Assembly (NCBI RefSeq): GCF_023715205.1
Contig: NZ_JAMBNR010000006.1
Coordinates: forward strand, 1-64,000
Origin: Mesobacillus maritimus
GTDB lineage: Bacteria > Bacillota > Bacilli > Bacillales > Cytobacillaceae
Direction of reading: 5' to 3'
Length of the DNA: 64,000 bases
Shown here: piece by piece, positions 45,156 through 55,216 of the stretch
How positions within the stretch are numbered: position 1 is the stretch's first letter
How the letters are laid out: the number at the start of each line of letters is the position of its first letter
Position numbers and translations under genes: made by a program
Notes under the pieces: generated by a model
The model's input: only the letters and a program-made list of their open reading frames with translations
Told to the model about the DNA's origin: nothing
The model's database searches: none

Positions 45156-45189
45156 AAAAGCAAAGAGCTATAACTCTTTGCTTTTGTTA
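45156..45189 (+). terminator. Terminator after yhaR
   Basis: AAAAGCAAAGAG pairs with CTCTTTGCTTTTG around CTATAA. Confidence 0.88.
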
Positions 45190-45267
45190 ACTTTAATAAT
45201 GAACGATCAAGTTGCCAAGCCCTTCATAAAAAAGGGTATAAATTTCCGCTGTATAACGCTTTCAAAT

Positions 45268-45453
45268 TTAAGGGTGAAAGAGAACTAGTTTTCCTCGTGG
45301 AGATGTGCAGCGATGTGTATGATCAATCAGGTTTTTCTCAGCAAGCATTTTTGTACCGATGTTTTTCGCTTCGTCATCATTTGTAGCTTGAAATGATTCA
45401 TCTAATAATTTTTCCCCATCTGGTTTAAACGCTGTCAATTTATACGTGTCCAT
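45268..45453 (-). CDS. YhzD-like small protein
   Basis: A 61-residue protein, MDTYKLTAFKPDGEKLLDES onward, matching the YhzD family by sequence and position (between yhaR and yhaQ, opposite strand). It looks like a small beta-alpha fold with no motif of known activity. AAAGGGGAC precedes ATG. Confidence 0.8.
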   Translation of the reverse strand: MDTYKLTAFKPDGEKLLDESFQATNDDEAKNIGTKMLAEKNLIDHTHRCTSPRGKLVLFHP

Positions 45454-45597
45454 ACCGATGTCCCCTTTAATTTAATATTGTAATGTTGTTAGTGATATTT
45501 TTACATAATTTTCGAAAAAGTGCAAAGACAAAAAAGATGTTTTTGGAACCTTATTTAAGGACATTCGTACTACTTAAAGAAGGAAGGGGAGATAGAG

Positions 45598-46497
45598 ATG
45601 TCACTTGTACTAGAGAATGTAACAAAACAATTTGGTCAGTTTACAGCCGTAGACCATCTGTCATTATCGATTCCAGAGCGAGAAATCTTTGGATTTTTAG
45701 GGGCGAATGGGGCTGGAAAAACAACGACATTCCGTATGATTCTCGGTTTGCTAGATCCAACAGAGGGTACCATTACACTTGATGGGAAACGTGTAGACTA
45801 TTCAACAAGCCCAATTATCGGTTATCTGCCGGAAGAACGGGGATTATACCCCAAATTGAAGGTGAAAGACCAAATTGTCTATTTGGCAAGATTGAGAGGT
45901 ATGCAAAAGCAAGATGCCTTAAGGGAGCTTACCTATTGGCTGGATCGTTTCAAAGTACCAGATTATCTTGATAAAAAGGTAGAGGAACTGTCAAAAGGAA
46001 ATCAACAAAAAATTCAATTTTTAGCGGCGGTTATCCATAAGCCAAAGTTGTTGATACTGGATGAACCTTTTAGCGGGTTAGACCCGGTTAATGTGGAACT
46101 TCTAAAGCAAGCTGTAATGGACTTGAAAGATGCGGGAACCACGATTGTATTTTCGAGCCACCGAATGGAACATGTTGAGGAAATGTGTGAGCATTTGTGT
46201 ATCATGCAAAAAGGGAGACCAATTGTTCATGGGTCTCTTAAGGAAATTAAGCGGTCATTTGGTAAAAAGAATCTGGTGATTCATGCTGACTTTGATATGA
46301 GTTTTCTTGGAAGCTTCCGCGGTGTAACCAAGGCGAGACAAACCCCAGAGGGAATTCAGCTTCAAATTACTGGAGAAGAAATAGCGGAAGCCATATTAAA
46401 AGATATTGTTGGAAGAGGTTTTATCCGTAAATTTGTCCTCGAAGAGCCTTCATTAAATGATATTTTTATTGAAAAGGCTGGTGCTTCTTATGAATAA
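45598..46497 (+). CDS. yhaQ: ABC transporter ATPase YhaQ (NatA-like)
   Basis: A 299-residue ATPase with Walker A GANGAGKTTT near 40, signature LSKGNQQKIQF near 132, Walker B LLILDEPFSGLDP and H-loop FSSHRMEHVEE. It pairs with the permease YhaP, whose start overlaps its stop by 8 bases. The pair resembles NatAB, which exports sodium; the yhaQP substrate is not established. AAGGAAGGGGAG precedes ATG. Confidence 0.92.
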   Translation: MSLVLENVTKQFGQFTAVDHLSLSIPEREIFGFLGANGAGKTTTFRMILGLLDPTEGTITLDGKRVDYSTSPIIGYLPEERGLYPKLKVKDQIVYLARLRGMQKQDALRELTYWLDRFKVPDYLDKKVEELSKGNQQKIQFLAAVIHKPKLLILDEPFSGLDPVNVELLKQAVMDLKDAGTTIVFSSHRMEHVEEMCEHLCIMQKGRPIVHGSLKEIKRSFGKKNLVIHADFDMSFLGSFRGVTKARQTPEGIQLQITGEEIAEAILKDIVGRGFIRKFVLEEPSLNDIFIEKAGASYE

Positions 46498-47743
46498 TTT
46501 CTTTATTATCTTATTTCATACATATTTAACGAAACTGAAAACGAAGTCCTTTATAATTACAACGATTATTACCGGATTAATTATTGTGGGAGTAACGAAC
46601 ATCCCGAGGATCATTGAATTCTTCGATAAAGAGGGAGAAGTTGAGAAAATTGCTGTTATTGACAATTCAGCTCAGCTCTTAGACCCCTTACAAGCGCAAT
46701 TGAAAGGGATTAACCAGGAAATTGAATTAACCGCTTTTACAGATAGCTTTGAAGAGGCTGAAAAGCAGGTAGAGGCAGGCGATTATACAGGTGTCCTTGA
46801 ATTATCGATGACGAAAGAACAATTACCTTCTGCTTCTTATAAATCAATGAGCATGGCTGATTCTGTTGTTGTGACAGATTTGCAAGCGGCTTTACAGCAA
46901 GTGAAAACGGTGATGGCATCCGCTCAGTTGAATTTAACACAAGACCAGCTAAATCAATTGTATGAGCCAGTTCCGTTTGAACGTTCAGCGCTTGAAGAGA
47001 ATGCAAAAACAGAAGAAGAGCTTAACCAAGCAAGAGGTCTTGTCTACGTGATGTTATTTATTATTTATTTTGCTGTTATCATGTACGCTAGTATGATTGC
47101 TACTGAAGTAGCGACAGAAAAATCATCTCGTGTAATGGAAATTTTAATTTCAAGCGTTTCACCAATCAAGCAAATGTTTGCTAAAATTCTAGGAGTTGGA
47201 TTATTATCGCTTACGCAATTAGCAGTATTTTTAATCGCGGGATATTTTTCAATTCAACAGAACCTAGAGAGTATGCAAGGTGGCTTCTTTGATTTCTTTG
47301 GATTTACAAATATTCCGGCTTCAACAATAATTTATGGAGTTATCTTCTTTATCTTAGGATATTTCTTGTATGCGACATTAGCAGCTTTTCTCGGGTCGCT
47401 TGTTAGTCGAATTGAGGATGTCCAACAAATGATTACGCCAATGACTTTGCTTGTTGTTGCGGGCTTTATGATTGCGATGTTTGGTCTCGGGCAGCCTGAA
47501 GTTGGTTTTATCACTGCAACATCGTTTATTCCGTTTTTTACCCCAATGATTATGTTCTTACGAGTCGGAATGTTAAATATCCCATTTTGGGAGGTTGGGT
47601 TATCGATTGGGCTATTAGTCGCGACGATCATTTTATTAGCAGTATTCGGTGCCAGAGTATACAAAGGAGGAGTCTTGATGTATGGAAAATCAAACTCTTT
47701 CAAGGATATCAAAACTGCATTGCAATTAACAAAAAAGAAATAA
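46490..47743 (+). CDS. yhaP: ABC transporter permease YhaP (NatB-like)
   Basis: A 417-residue ABC-2 type permease: one N-terminal helix (about 20-40), a large extracytoplasmic loop (45-180), then five helices with the conserved IATEVATEKSSRVMEILISS segment near 205. Translationally coupled to yhaQ through an 8-base overlap, and followed by a terminator. Function as partner of YhaQ in export is from family and context. Confidence 0.92.
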   Translation: MNNFFIILFHTYLTKLKTKSFIITTIITGLIIVGVTNIPRIIEFFDKEGEVEKIAVIDNSAQLLDPLQAQLKGINQEIELTAFTDSFEEAEKQVEAGDYTGVLELSMTKEQLPSASYKSMSMADSVVVTDLQAALQQVKTVMASAQLNLTQDQLNQLYEPVPFERSALEENAKTEEELNQARGLVYVMLFIIYFAVIMYASMIATEVATEKSSRVMEILISSVSPIKQMFAKILGVGLLSLTQLAVFLIAGYFSIQQNLESMQGGFFDFFGFTNIPASTIIYGVIFFILGYFLYATLAAFLGSLVSRIEDVQQMITPMTLLVVAGFMIAMFGLGQPEVGFITATSFIPFFTPMIMFLRVGMLNIPFWEVGLSIGLLVATIILLAVFGARVYKGGVLMYGKSNSFKDIKTALQLTKKK

Positions 47744-47751
47744 ACAACTTT

Positions 47752-47782
47752 AAAGCCAGGCGGCTATGCCTGGTTTTTTTGT
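47752..47782 (+). terminator. Terminator after yhaQP
   Basis: AAAGCCAGGC pairs with GCCTGGTTTTTTT around GGCTAT. Confidence 0.88.
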
Positions 47783-48133
47783 ATTCTGGATGTGATGGAA
47801 CTTCTAGGGCAGAAGGAATGGGAGAGGTTAAACAATATTGTGGAAGCGGAGAAACGTAATACAAGAAGGTCTATCGTGCCCAAAGAGATAGAGGAAACGA
47901 ACAAAAGGTAACGATAAAAAATCAAATCTATCGTGCCCAAAAAAAGCATTGGTCACTGAACAAGAGAACGATAGAAGCCGCCAACATAATCCTAACTCAC
48001 TATCCAATCAGACATCCTAATTGTGCCACTAGTATGCCATGCCATGAATCGCTCACAGGTCAATAAAATAGAGAACGTGCATTCGTATTTATAGAATGGT
48101 AGAATAGAAAAAAAGAATGTGAAAGGATTTACG
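47783..48133. other. Intergenic region with short direct repeats
   Basis: TCTATCGTGCCCAA occurs at 47870-47883 and 47927-47940. ACGATAGAAG near 47965 is a partial inverse of it, and AACGATA recurs at 47910. No gene is seen. Function unknown. Confidence 0.5.
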
Positions 48134-49354
48134 ATGAAGACAGTAAAATTCATACATTGTGCAGATTTGCATTTGGATAGTCCGATGACTGGATTAAAGT
48201 ATTTGCCGGAAAAAGTCTTTGAGCGACTGCAGCAAAGTACCTTTAAAGCATTAGCTACGATAACAGAAATTGCCATTCGGGAAGAGGTGGATTTTGTTGT
48301 CATTTCAGGTGACATTTTTGATGGAGAAGACCGCAGTCTACGTGCCCAAGCGCGGTTGCGAAATGAAATGAGTAGACTTCAGGAAAAACAGATTCCAGTC
48401 TATTTGATACATGGGAACCATGACCATCTAGGTGGTACGTGGCCTAAAATGGACATGCCAGAAAATGTTCATGTATTTGGGACAGACGTAGAAGTGAAAA
48501 GGTTTAGTAAACAGGATGGAACGTCTGTCCATTTATACGGATTTAGTTATCCGAGGCGGCATGTGACCGAGCGATGGGTTGAGAAGTATGAGAAACAAAC
48601 AGGAGCTGATTTTCACATTGGCTTATTGCACGGACACTTTGAGGGCGTTAGCCAACATGGGATGTATGCACCTTTTCATATAGCAGATTTAATTGCAAAG
48701 CAATTTGATTATTGGGCACTGGGGCACATACATAAAAGGGAGATTCTCGCATCAGAACCGCCAGTCGTTTACCCTGGGAACCCCCAAGGAAGGAGCCGGA
48801 AAGAAACTGGAGTGAAAGGATGCTATTTAGTAACACTGAACGAAAGTGGGGCTGAGCTAGCGTTTCAAGAAACAAACGATGTCCTTTGGGTTGAAAAAGA
48901 AATCGATGGGATGGTTGTATCAAACCCAGGTAGCTTATATGACTTATGTAAGCGAACTATAGCGGAAACTAGAATTGAAGGAAAAGGTGTTGTACTCACT
49001 TTAGAGATAACGAACTTAGACTCTTCAAAACTCTCACTAGATTCAGGGATTGTAGATGAAATAATGGAGGCTTTACAAGAACAGGAGAGTGAGGAACAAG
49101 ATTTTGTTTGGGTTCGTAAAATTACCCTTTCAAAAGCCCTTCAACTTACTCGCTCAAATCCAATGATACAAGGTGATTTTTTCAATGAATTATTTGTAAC
49201 TATTGATCAATTCGACCATTATCACGAAGCGTTATCCTCTCTGTACGAACATAGATTGGCTAGAAAGCATTTAACCGAACTTGCCGAAGAAGAGCGAGTC
49301 TTACTTTTAAAAGAAGCAGAGGAAGAGTTAATCAAACTACTAAATCAAGAATGA
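48134..49354 (+). CDS. yhaO: SbcD-like metallophosphoesterase YhaO
   Basis: A 406-residue calcineurin-like nuclease. Metal motifs DLHLDSP near 12, GDIFDG near 55, GNHDH near 95 and GHIHKRE near 200 are complete. It is the SbcD-like partner of the SMC-like ATPase YhaN just downstream, the pair being thought to process DNA ends in repair. Start at MKTVKF follows GAAAGGATT. Confidence 0.92.
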   Translation: MKTVKFIHCADLHLDSPMTGLKYLPEKVFERLQQSTFKALATITEIAIREEVDFVVISGDIFDGEDRSLRAQARLRNEMSRLQEKQIPVYLIHGNHDHLGGTWPKMDMPENVHVFGTDVEVKRFSKQDGTSVHLYGFSYPRRHVTERWVEKYEKQTGADFHIGLLHGHFEGVSQHGMYAPFHIADLIAKQFDYWALGHIHKREILASEPPVVYPGNPQGRSRKETGVKGCYLVTLNESGAELAFQETNDVLWVEKEIDGMVVSNPGSLYDLCKRTIAETRIEGKGVVLTLEITNLDSSKLSLDSGIVDEIMEALQEQESEEQDFVWVRKITLSKALQLTRSNPMIQGDFFNELFVTIDQFDHYHEALSSLYEHRLARKHLTELAEEERVLLLKEAEEELIKLLNQE

Positions 49355-49373
49355 AGAAAGGAGGGAAATGATT

Positions 49374-52373
49374 TTGAAAATAACGGAAATACATATTTAC
49401 GGCTATGGAAAGCTTGAAAATGTAAGGATTACAGACATGTCGAACTTCCAAGTGTTTTTCGGGGAAAACGAAGCAGGGAAATCAACGATCATGTCGTTTA
49501 TTCATAGTACTTTATTTGGATTTCCAACCAAACAGCAAAATGAACTTCGCTATGAGCCAAAAAGAAACAGTAAGTATGGCGGGAACATAAAGGCTGAATT
49601 CAAAGATAAAGGCGTAGCTGTTATTGAAAGGGTAAAAGGAAAAGCTACTGGTGACGTAACGGTTACGTTGGCAAATGGATTGGTTGGTGGGGAGGAACTG
49701 TTAACAGAATTACTTAACGGTTTGGATAAAGGAACCTTCCAATCAATCTTTTCTTTTAGTCTACATGGCTTGCAAAATATCCATCAGTTAAAAGGAGACG
49801 ACCTTGGTCGTTACCTACTTTCAGCAGGAGCACTTGGAACGGATAAATTGGTTTCTGCAGAAAAAGCGCTACAAAAGGAAATGGAAGAAAGGTTTAAGCC
49901 TAGTGGAAAAAAACCACCATTAAATGAGAAATTAAAAGAGCTTCGTGATGTTTATGATGCTTTAAAGAAAGCAGAAAAGGAAAACAGTGAATATGAACGA
50001 CTTCAAATTCTTAGAGACGGAACTGAGCAAAAATTAAGTCGGTTGTCCGAGGAACTATTTAATTTTGAACATAAGATTCACCAGTTAACCACCTTAGAGC
50101 GCGTATGGCCATTAATCATTGAAGAAAAACAGTTGGATAAGAAGATCGCTGTAAGTGGCGAAGTGGATTTTCCTCCCAATGGGCTTGAACGTTTAGAACG
50201 GTTACAAGAGCAATTGACGCCACTAATGGCCAGGATGTCGTGGCTAAAAGATAAAGAAAAGAGCCTAGAGGCACTAGCAGCAGAAGGTAAACCTGACGAG
50301 GATATGATAGCAAACGAATCAAGAATAAATGCTCAATTAGAGCAGCTATCCGAATTTAATCAAATTCTTCAGGAAAAAGGTAAGGCTCAACAAAAAATAG
50401 AGGAAGTTCAGGAAGAAATTGACCAAATCAATAGTCAGTTGAATACCTCGTTCGATGAGTCAAAAATTGCTACGGTAAATACCAGCGTGATGGTTAAGGA
50501 GACTGTAGCAGAAGTCCAGAAACACCAACAACAACTAACGGACAAAAAGAAAGCACTAGATGCAGCCTTTGTAGATGAAAAAAATACAATTGAGGAACTC
50601 GAGAATGCGGCAGCTCAAGTGAAAAAGGACCTTTTAGATAAACAGACAAAAGCGAAACTCCTTCAACAGCTGCAAACTGCTCAGGGACAGGAGAAATTGG
50701 AAGCAGAACTCCATGAGATTAATGACCAAGCAAAACAAATAAGAACAAAACAAACAACAGCCAGCAAGCAAAAAGTAGCTGAACAAAAACGACAAAACTT
50801 ATTTACGCTCGTTCTCGGCATCTTGTTTTTGGCGCTTCTTGTTAGTGGCTTTGTCTCTACACAATGGGCATTAGTTGGTATTGGGGCAGTAGGGTTAATC
50901 TTAATTATCCTGATGTCTCTACGCTCTAAAGCACCACACTTGACCATGGATCATCACCTAGAGAAGCTGGAAGATTTGCAACAGAGAGAACAGGAAATTA
51001 AGGCTAAATTAGTGGATGTGCAAGGTGATTCCGTTGCTTCAATTCAACCAATGCTCGAACAAGATGAGGAAAACAGAAAAAAATATTATGAATTGGCAGC
51101 GAGAATTGACCAGCAAACCCTTCGGTATGAACGTGTTATTCAAGCGTTTGAAGAGTGGGAACAAGAGCAAAGACAATTATTAAGAAATCAAGAACAACTC
51201 GCATTAAGTTTGGCGCTACCAGAAGAGGTAGCGAAGGGGAAAATTTACGACGCATTTTTGTTACTTGAAAGACTTAAACAGTGCTTTAGAGAAAGAGCGC
51301 GATTAGCCAATCAGGTTTCTATGCTCCTTGAGCAGGAACGTGAAATGAAAGAGCAATTTGAAAGCTTATCAGAACGATTCCTAAAGACACCATTTAATCA
51401 AGTTCATGAAACAGCTATTCTCTTACGGACGAGGCTCCGTGAGGAAATCCATAAACAAGCTGAATATCGAGGGAGCATGGATAAGCTAGCTGAAATAAAG
51501 GAAGAAATTGCTCAGTTAAACAAAGAATTAGAGCAACTAAAAGAAGAGAGAGAATCATTATTTGCTCTTGCACAAGTAGAAGGAGAAGAGGCCTTCCGCG
51601 AAAAAGGGAATCAAGCTATGGAAGTAAATCAGTGGCAAAGCCGGTTGACAGAGATAATTTTACAGTTAGAATCAGCCGGAATTACGGGGCGAAGTGAACT
51701 AGACTATGAGAAACATCCAAGCGAAGTGCTTCAAAAAGTATCTAAGGAAAGAGAAGAAATAAAAACTCAACTGGACGACCTTCGAAGTCATTTGTCTGAT
51801 CTCAAACACAAAATGAGTGTCTTAGAAGAAGGGGGACTATACGGTCATTTGCTCCATAAATATCGGCAAATGAAATTTGAGTTTGAGGAAGAGGCAAAAG
51901 AATGGGCAAAGTTCGCCATTGCAAAAGAGATCCTCATGAAAACGGTAGATAAATATAGAACAGAAAAACTACCTAAATTACTTGAGAAAGCAAGTGAGTA
52001 TTTCCGCTTTCTAACAAATGATGAGTACATTCGTATGATGCCTCATGAAACGACGAGCGGATTCATTGTTGAACGGAAAGATCATACATTATTTTTAGCG
52101 AATGAGCTTAGTCAGGCAACCGCTGAACAAGTTTATGTCTCATTGCGGCTTGCACTAACGGTGACCTTACACTCGCGTTTTCCTTATCCAATCATCATAG
52201 ACGATAGTTTTGTAAATTTTGATGAGAAACGGGCAAATCGAACGTTTGCATTACTACGGACGTTAACAGAAAATCAAATTTTATTTTTTACGTGTCATCA
52301 CTACCTCCTCGATCAGTTTACGGAGGAAGAAGTCTTATATCTTACCCCAACCTCCAAACAGCAAGTAAATTAA
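49374..52373 (+). CDS. yhaN: SbcC/SMC-like ATPase YhaN
   Basis: A roughly 999-residue SMC-like protein: Walker A GENEAGKSTI near 33, long coiled coils (about 180-480 and 560-850) interrupted near 470-520 by two predicted membrane helices (FTLVLGILFLALLVSGF and ALVGIGAVGLILIIL), and C-terminal Walker B YPIIIDDSFVNFD. The hydrophobic pair in the hinge region is a known YhaN feature that separates it from SbcC. TTG at 49374 (MKITEIHIYGYGKL) is better spaced to AAAGGAGGG than ATG at 49368. Confidence 0.92.
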   Translation: MKITEIHIYGYGKLENVRITDMSNFQVFFGENEAGKSTIMSFIHSTLFGFPTKQQNELRYEPKRNSKYGGNIKAEFKDKGVAVIERVKGKATGDVTVTLANGLVGGEELLTELLNGLDKGTFQSIFSFSLHGLQNIHQLKGDDLGRYLLSAGALGTDKLVSAEKALQKEMEERFKPSGKKPPLNEKLKELRDVYDALKKAEKENSEYERLQILRDGTEQKLSRLSEELFNFEHKIHQLTTLERVWPLIIEEKQLDKKIAVSGEVDFPPNGLERLERLQEQLTPLMARMSWLKDKEKSLEALAAEGKPDEDMIANESRINAQLEQLSEFNQILQEKGKAQQKIEEVQEEIDQINSQLNTSFDESKIATVNTSVMVKETVAEVQKHQQQLTDKKKALDAAFVDEKNTIEELENAAAQVKKDLLDKQTKAKLLQQLQTAQGQEKLEAELHEINDQAKQIRTKQTTASKQKVAEQKRQNLFTLVLGILFLALLVSGFVSTQWALVGIGAVGLILIILMSLRSKAPHLTMDHHLEKLEDLQQREQEIKAKLVDVQGDSVASIQPMLEQDEENRKKYYELAARIDQQTLRYERVIQAFEEWEQEQRQLLRNQEQLALSLALPEEVAKGKIYDAFLLLERLKQCFRERARLANQVSMLLEQEREMKEQFESLSERFLKTPFNQVHETAILLRTRLREEIHKQAEYRGSMDKLAEIKEEIAQLNKELEQLKEERESLFALAQVEGEEAFREKGNQAMEVNQWQSRLTEIILQLESAGITGRSELDYEKHPSEVLQKVSKEREEIKTQLDDLRSHLSDLKHKMSVLEEGGLYGHLLHKYRQMKFEFEEEAKEWAKFAIAKEILMKTVDKYRTEKLPKLLEKASEYFRFLTNDEYIRMMPHETTSGFIVERKDHTLFLANELSQATAEQVYVSLRLALTVTLHSRFPYPIIIDDSFVNFDEKRANRTFALLRTLTENQILFFTCHHYLLDQFTEEEVLYLTPTSKQQVN

Positions 52374-52452
52374 GGTAAAAGTGGAGACAATCTATGAGCG
52401 GTTCAAGCTAGACTAGTATGATATAATTTTCAAAGGGAAAGGGGAGGTACCA

Positions 52453-53397
52453 ATGGATAAAGGTATTCTTGATTACGGCGTTGGGGAACAGGTTGAAAAG
52501 TTCCTTCTTATAAAAAATGCAACCAAAGGGATTGCTAGCAATGGAAAGCCATTTTTAACACTAATTCTTCAAGATCAAAGTGGAGATATCGAGGCTAAAC
52601 TCTGGGATGTTTCAGACCAAGATGAAACCATTTATAGTCCAGAAAGTATTGTAAAGATTATGGGGGATATCCAAAACTATCGTGGGCGAATGCAGCTAAA
52701 GCTTAGACAAATTCGACCAGCCAATGCGACAGACCCTGTGCATGTAAGTGATTTTTTGGAAACGGCTCCGATTGAAAAGGAAGTCATGGTTTCGAAAATT
52801 ACTCAATACATTTTTGAGATGAGAAACCCAAACATTCAACGGATTACACGACATTTATTAAAAAAATATCAAGAACCTTTCTTTGATTACCCGGCGGCTA
52901 CGAAAAATCATCATGAATTCGTATCGGGTCTAGCCTATCATGTTGTTTCCATGCTTGATTTGGCCAAGAACATCGCTGAGCTGTATCCAAGTTTAGATAA
53001 AGACTTGCTCTATGCAGGAGTGATCTTGCATGATCTTGGTAAAGTTCATGAACTTTCTGGGGCTGTGGCTGCTAGTTATACAATTGAGGGCAATCTTTTA
53101 GGTCATATTTCCATTATGGTAAATGAAATTGGTAAGGCAGCCGAGGAATTAGGGATAACCGGTGAAGAAGTAATGATTCTTCAACACATGGTGTTAAGTC
53201 ACCATGGTAAGGCGGAGTGGGGAAGTCCCAAACCACCATTAATTAAGGAAGCTGAGATTTTACACTATATTGATAACCTAGATGCTAAAATGAATATGCT
53301 AGATCGCGCATTAAGCCGAGTTAAACCTGGCGAGTTTACCGAGAGAGTATTTGCCTTGGATAATCGCTCTTTCTATAAGCCTACTTTTCATAAATAA
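52453..53397 (+). CDS. yhaM: 3'-5' exoribonuclease YhaM
   Basis: A 314-residue nuclease with an N-terminal OB fold (about 15-90, [19 protein letters not shown]) and an HD domain with His-Asp HDLGK near 200 and the later HHG..W and HYIDNLDAK ligands. YhaM degrades RNA 3' to 5' and takes part in mRNA turnover and DNA replication. GGGGAGGTACC precedes ATG. It is the third gene after yhaO and yhaN. Confidence 0.95.
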   Translation: MDKGILDYGVGEQVEKFLLIKNATKGIASNGKPFLTLILQDQSGDIEAKLWDVSDQDETIYSPESIVKIMGDIQNYRGRMQLKLRQIRPANATDPVHVSDFLETAPIEKEVMVSKITQYIFEMRNPNIQRITRHLLKKYQEPFFDYPAATKNHHEFVSGLAYHVVSMLDLAKNIAELYPSLDKDLLYAGVILHDLGKVHELSGAVAASYTIEGNLLGHISIMVNEIGKAAEELGITGEEVMILQHMVLSHHGKAEWGSPKPPLIKEAEILHYIDNLDAKMNMLDRALSRVKPGEFTERVFALDNRSFYKPTFHK

Positions 53398-53415
53398 AAT
53401 TTCTATTTGACGCAG

Positions 53416-53454
53416 AAGCATACCAAATCACGTAGTGAATGGTATGCTTTTTTT
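53416..53454 (+). terminator. Terminator after yhaM
   Basis: AAGCATACCA pairs with TGGTATGCTTTTTT around a 14-base loop. Confidence 0.8.
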
Positions 53455-53624
53455 CGATATATTAACCGTATATTTGTTGTTTGACTTAGAAAGGGGATAG
53501 GTTCCATTTCTTCTTTCATAGAAGCAGCTATACATGCTTGAGGCTGTTTTAGGCATATTTTTTTAAAAGTTGCATAGATTTAATAAAAACTAGGACAACC
53601 ATAATAGAAAGGGAGAATGTTTAG

Positions 53625-53807
53625 ATGGGCGTTCCAATTTGGATTATTGCGGTGGCTTTTGGAATTTTAGTTAGTGCTTATATGGCGATTAAAAGTAGTC
53701 GCGAAGATCGGAAACAGGAAATGGAGATTATTGAAAGAGAAGGAAGTGTGTATATCGAAAGAATGGAAGATGAAAAAGCCCGTAGACAAGGCTCATTAGG
53801 AATATAA
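53625..53807 (+). CDS. yhaL: Sporulation membrane protein YhaL
   Basis: A 60-residue protein with one N-terminal membrane helix (IWIIAVAFGILVSAYMAI) and a highly charged cytoplasmic helix rich in Arg, Glu and Lys. Sequence and position between yhaM and prsA identify YhaL, linked to sporulation in B. subtilis with unknown mechanism. GAAAGGGAGAA precedes ATG. Confidence 0.85.
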   Translation: MGVPIWIIAVAFGILVSAYMAIKSSREDRKQEMEIIEREGSVYIERMEDEKARRQGSLGI

Positions 53808-53811
53808 ATAA

Positions 53812-53840
53812 AATAGGGTTCCCCGAGGGGGAACCCTATT
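53812..53840. terminator. Bidirectional terminator between yhaL and prsA
   Basis: AATAGGGTTCCCC pairs with GGGGAACCCTATT around CGAG, between convergent genes. Confidence 0.9.
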
Positions 53841-53842
53841 GT

Positions 53843-54712
53843 TTATTTTGTTTCGGATTTAGCTTCCGTCTGCACGATTCCTTGTAAATCTTTATCTTTA
53901 ATATCAACGTTGGCGTCTTTCAATTCTTTTTGAAGTGACTCTTGTAAGGTAGCCGCGTCAATTTTTGATACTTTTAATTCGTATTCAAGCTCGTCGCGCA
54001 TTTCTTCAAAAGATTCTTTTTCTTTTTTCTCTGTTACTTTAATGATGTGCCATCCATGCTGAGATTGAACAGGTTCACTAACTTCATTCACATCCAGAGC
54101 ATATGCCGCTTCTTCAAACTCAGGCACCATTTGACCTTGTCCAAAGAAATCAAGGTCTCCACCGTTTGCAGCAGAACCAGGGTCTGTTGAGTATTCTTCT
54201 GCTAATTTTGCAAAGTCCTCTCCTGCATCAACCTTTGCTTTTACTTCTTTAGCTGTATCTTCATCCTCTACAAGAATGTGGCTAGCACGGATTTCTGGTT
54301 TATATTCTTCATACTTCTTTTTAACTTCATCTTCCGTTACTTTAACATCTTTTAAAGCTGCTTTTTCAATCAAAAGCTGATCTTTTAGAAGTTCTTTTAA
54401 AGCCTCTTCATCTTTAAGTTGATTTTGTTGTAAAACAAGTTCGAAGTTATCTCCGTATTGTTCCTTCATTTTGTTTACTTCTTCATCAACTTCTTCGTCT
54501 GTTACTTCATATTTTTCGGCGAGAACTTGTCTGTAAAGCAATTGTTGAAGCGCCGATTCTCCTACTTGTGCCTTCATTTCTTCGTATAATTCATCTTTTG
54601 TAATTGTTCCAGCGTCAGACTCAACGATGACCTCTGAGTTGTCACTGCCGTTGCAAGCTGCTAAAGAGAAAACCCCAGCTGCAAGGGTTAAAGGTAATAA
54701 CCACTTTTTCAC
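53843..54712 (-). CDS. prsA: PrsA foldase lipoprotein
   Basis: A 289-residue extracytoplasmic peptidyl-prolyl isomerase and chaperone, needed for folding of secreted proteins. Signal peptide KKWLLPLTLAAGVFSLAAC with the lipobox Cys at about 21, a parvulin domain (about 140-235: ASHILVEDEDTAKEVK, GGDLDFFGQGQMVPEFEEAA, GWHIIKV) and flanking SurA-like helices. GTG start after TTAGGAGTG; the frame continues upstream but without a signal peptide start. Family length normal. Confidence 0.95.
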   Translation of the reverse strand: MKKWLLPLTLAAGVFSLAACNGSDNSEVIVESDAGTITKDELYEEMKAQVGESALQQLLYRQVLAEKYEVTDEEVDEEVNKMKEQYGDNFELVLQQNQLKDEEALKELLKDQLLIEKAALKDVKVTEDEVKKKYEEYKPEIRASHILVEDEDTAKEVKAKVDAGEDFAKLAEEYSTDPGSAANGGDLDFFGQGQMVPEFEEAAYALDVNEVSEPVQSQHGWHIIKVTEKKEKESFEEMRDELEYELKVSKIDAATLQESLQKELKDANVDIKDKDLQGIVQTEAKSETK

Positions 54713-54891
54713 GCTAAACACTCCTAAGAAATTTCTAGTGGGCATTTTCTAATCCACAAGAAATACTATAACACAAAGTGTAGAACGGGCAAAAAGATTC
54801 TTAATAAAATTTACCATTAGGCAAGCGTCCAACCAGATAGGGAACAGTCCACATAGGATAATCGTGTAAAGAGATAAAGGAGGTAATGTTT

Positions 54892-54972
54892 ATGAGTAAC
54901 TACCAATCAGGTTTTGCGTTGATCGTAGTTCTGTTTATTTTGTTAATTATTGTAGGAGCTGCATTCGTTTAG
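54892..54972 (+). CDS. YjcZ-family small spore protein 1
   Basis: A 26-residue peptide, MSNYQSGFALIVVLFILLII then VGAAFV, of the YjcZ family of tiny hydrophobic spore-assembly peptides. AAAGGAGG precedes ATG. It lies 100 bases ahead of a near-identical sister gene and shares its core GFALIVVLFILLIIVGAA, indicating recent duplication. Confidence 0.82.
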   Translation: MSNYQSGFALIVVLFILLIIVGAAFV

Positions 54973-55074
54973 AGCTACAAGCTAGAAAAACGGTTTGAGG
55001 CATGATAGGTGCCCATGCGAACGACGGATGAGCTGAATAGGATATCTTATCTTAAATTGGAAGGAGGTGTCAGT

Positions 55075-55158
55075 ATGGGTGCAGGTTACGGTGCAGGATT
55101 TGCGTTAATCGTAGTTCTTTTCATTCTGTTGATTATTGTAGGTGCAGCTTGGCTATAA
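55075..55158 (+). CDS. YjcZ-family small spore protein 2
   Basis: A 27-residue peptide, MGAGYGAGFALIVVLFILLI then IVGAAWL, with the Gly/Tyr-rich start usual for YjcZ proteins. GGAAGGAGGTG precedes ATG. Ends at a good terminator, so both sister genes probably share one transcript. Confidence 0.85.
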   Translation: MGAGYGAGFALIVVLFILLIIVGAAWL

Positions 55159-55185
55159 TTTATTAGCCAAACCTAAAACGGCAGG

Positions 55186-55216
55186 AAAAAGCGGTGAGGG
55201 GATCCTCACCGCTTTT
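55186..55216. terminator. Terminator between YjcZ genes and the next leftward gene
   Basis: AAAAAGCGGTGAGG pairs with CCTCACCGCTTTT around GGAT. Confidence 0.88.
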
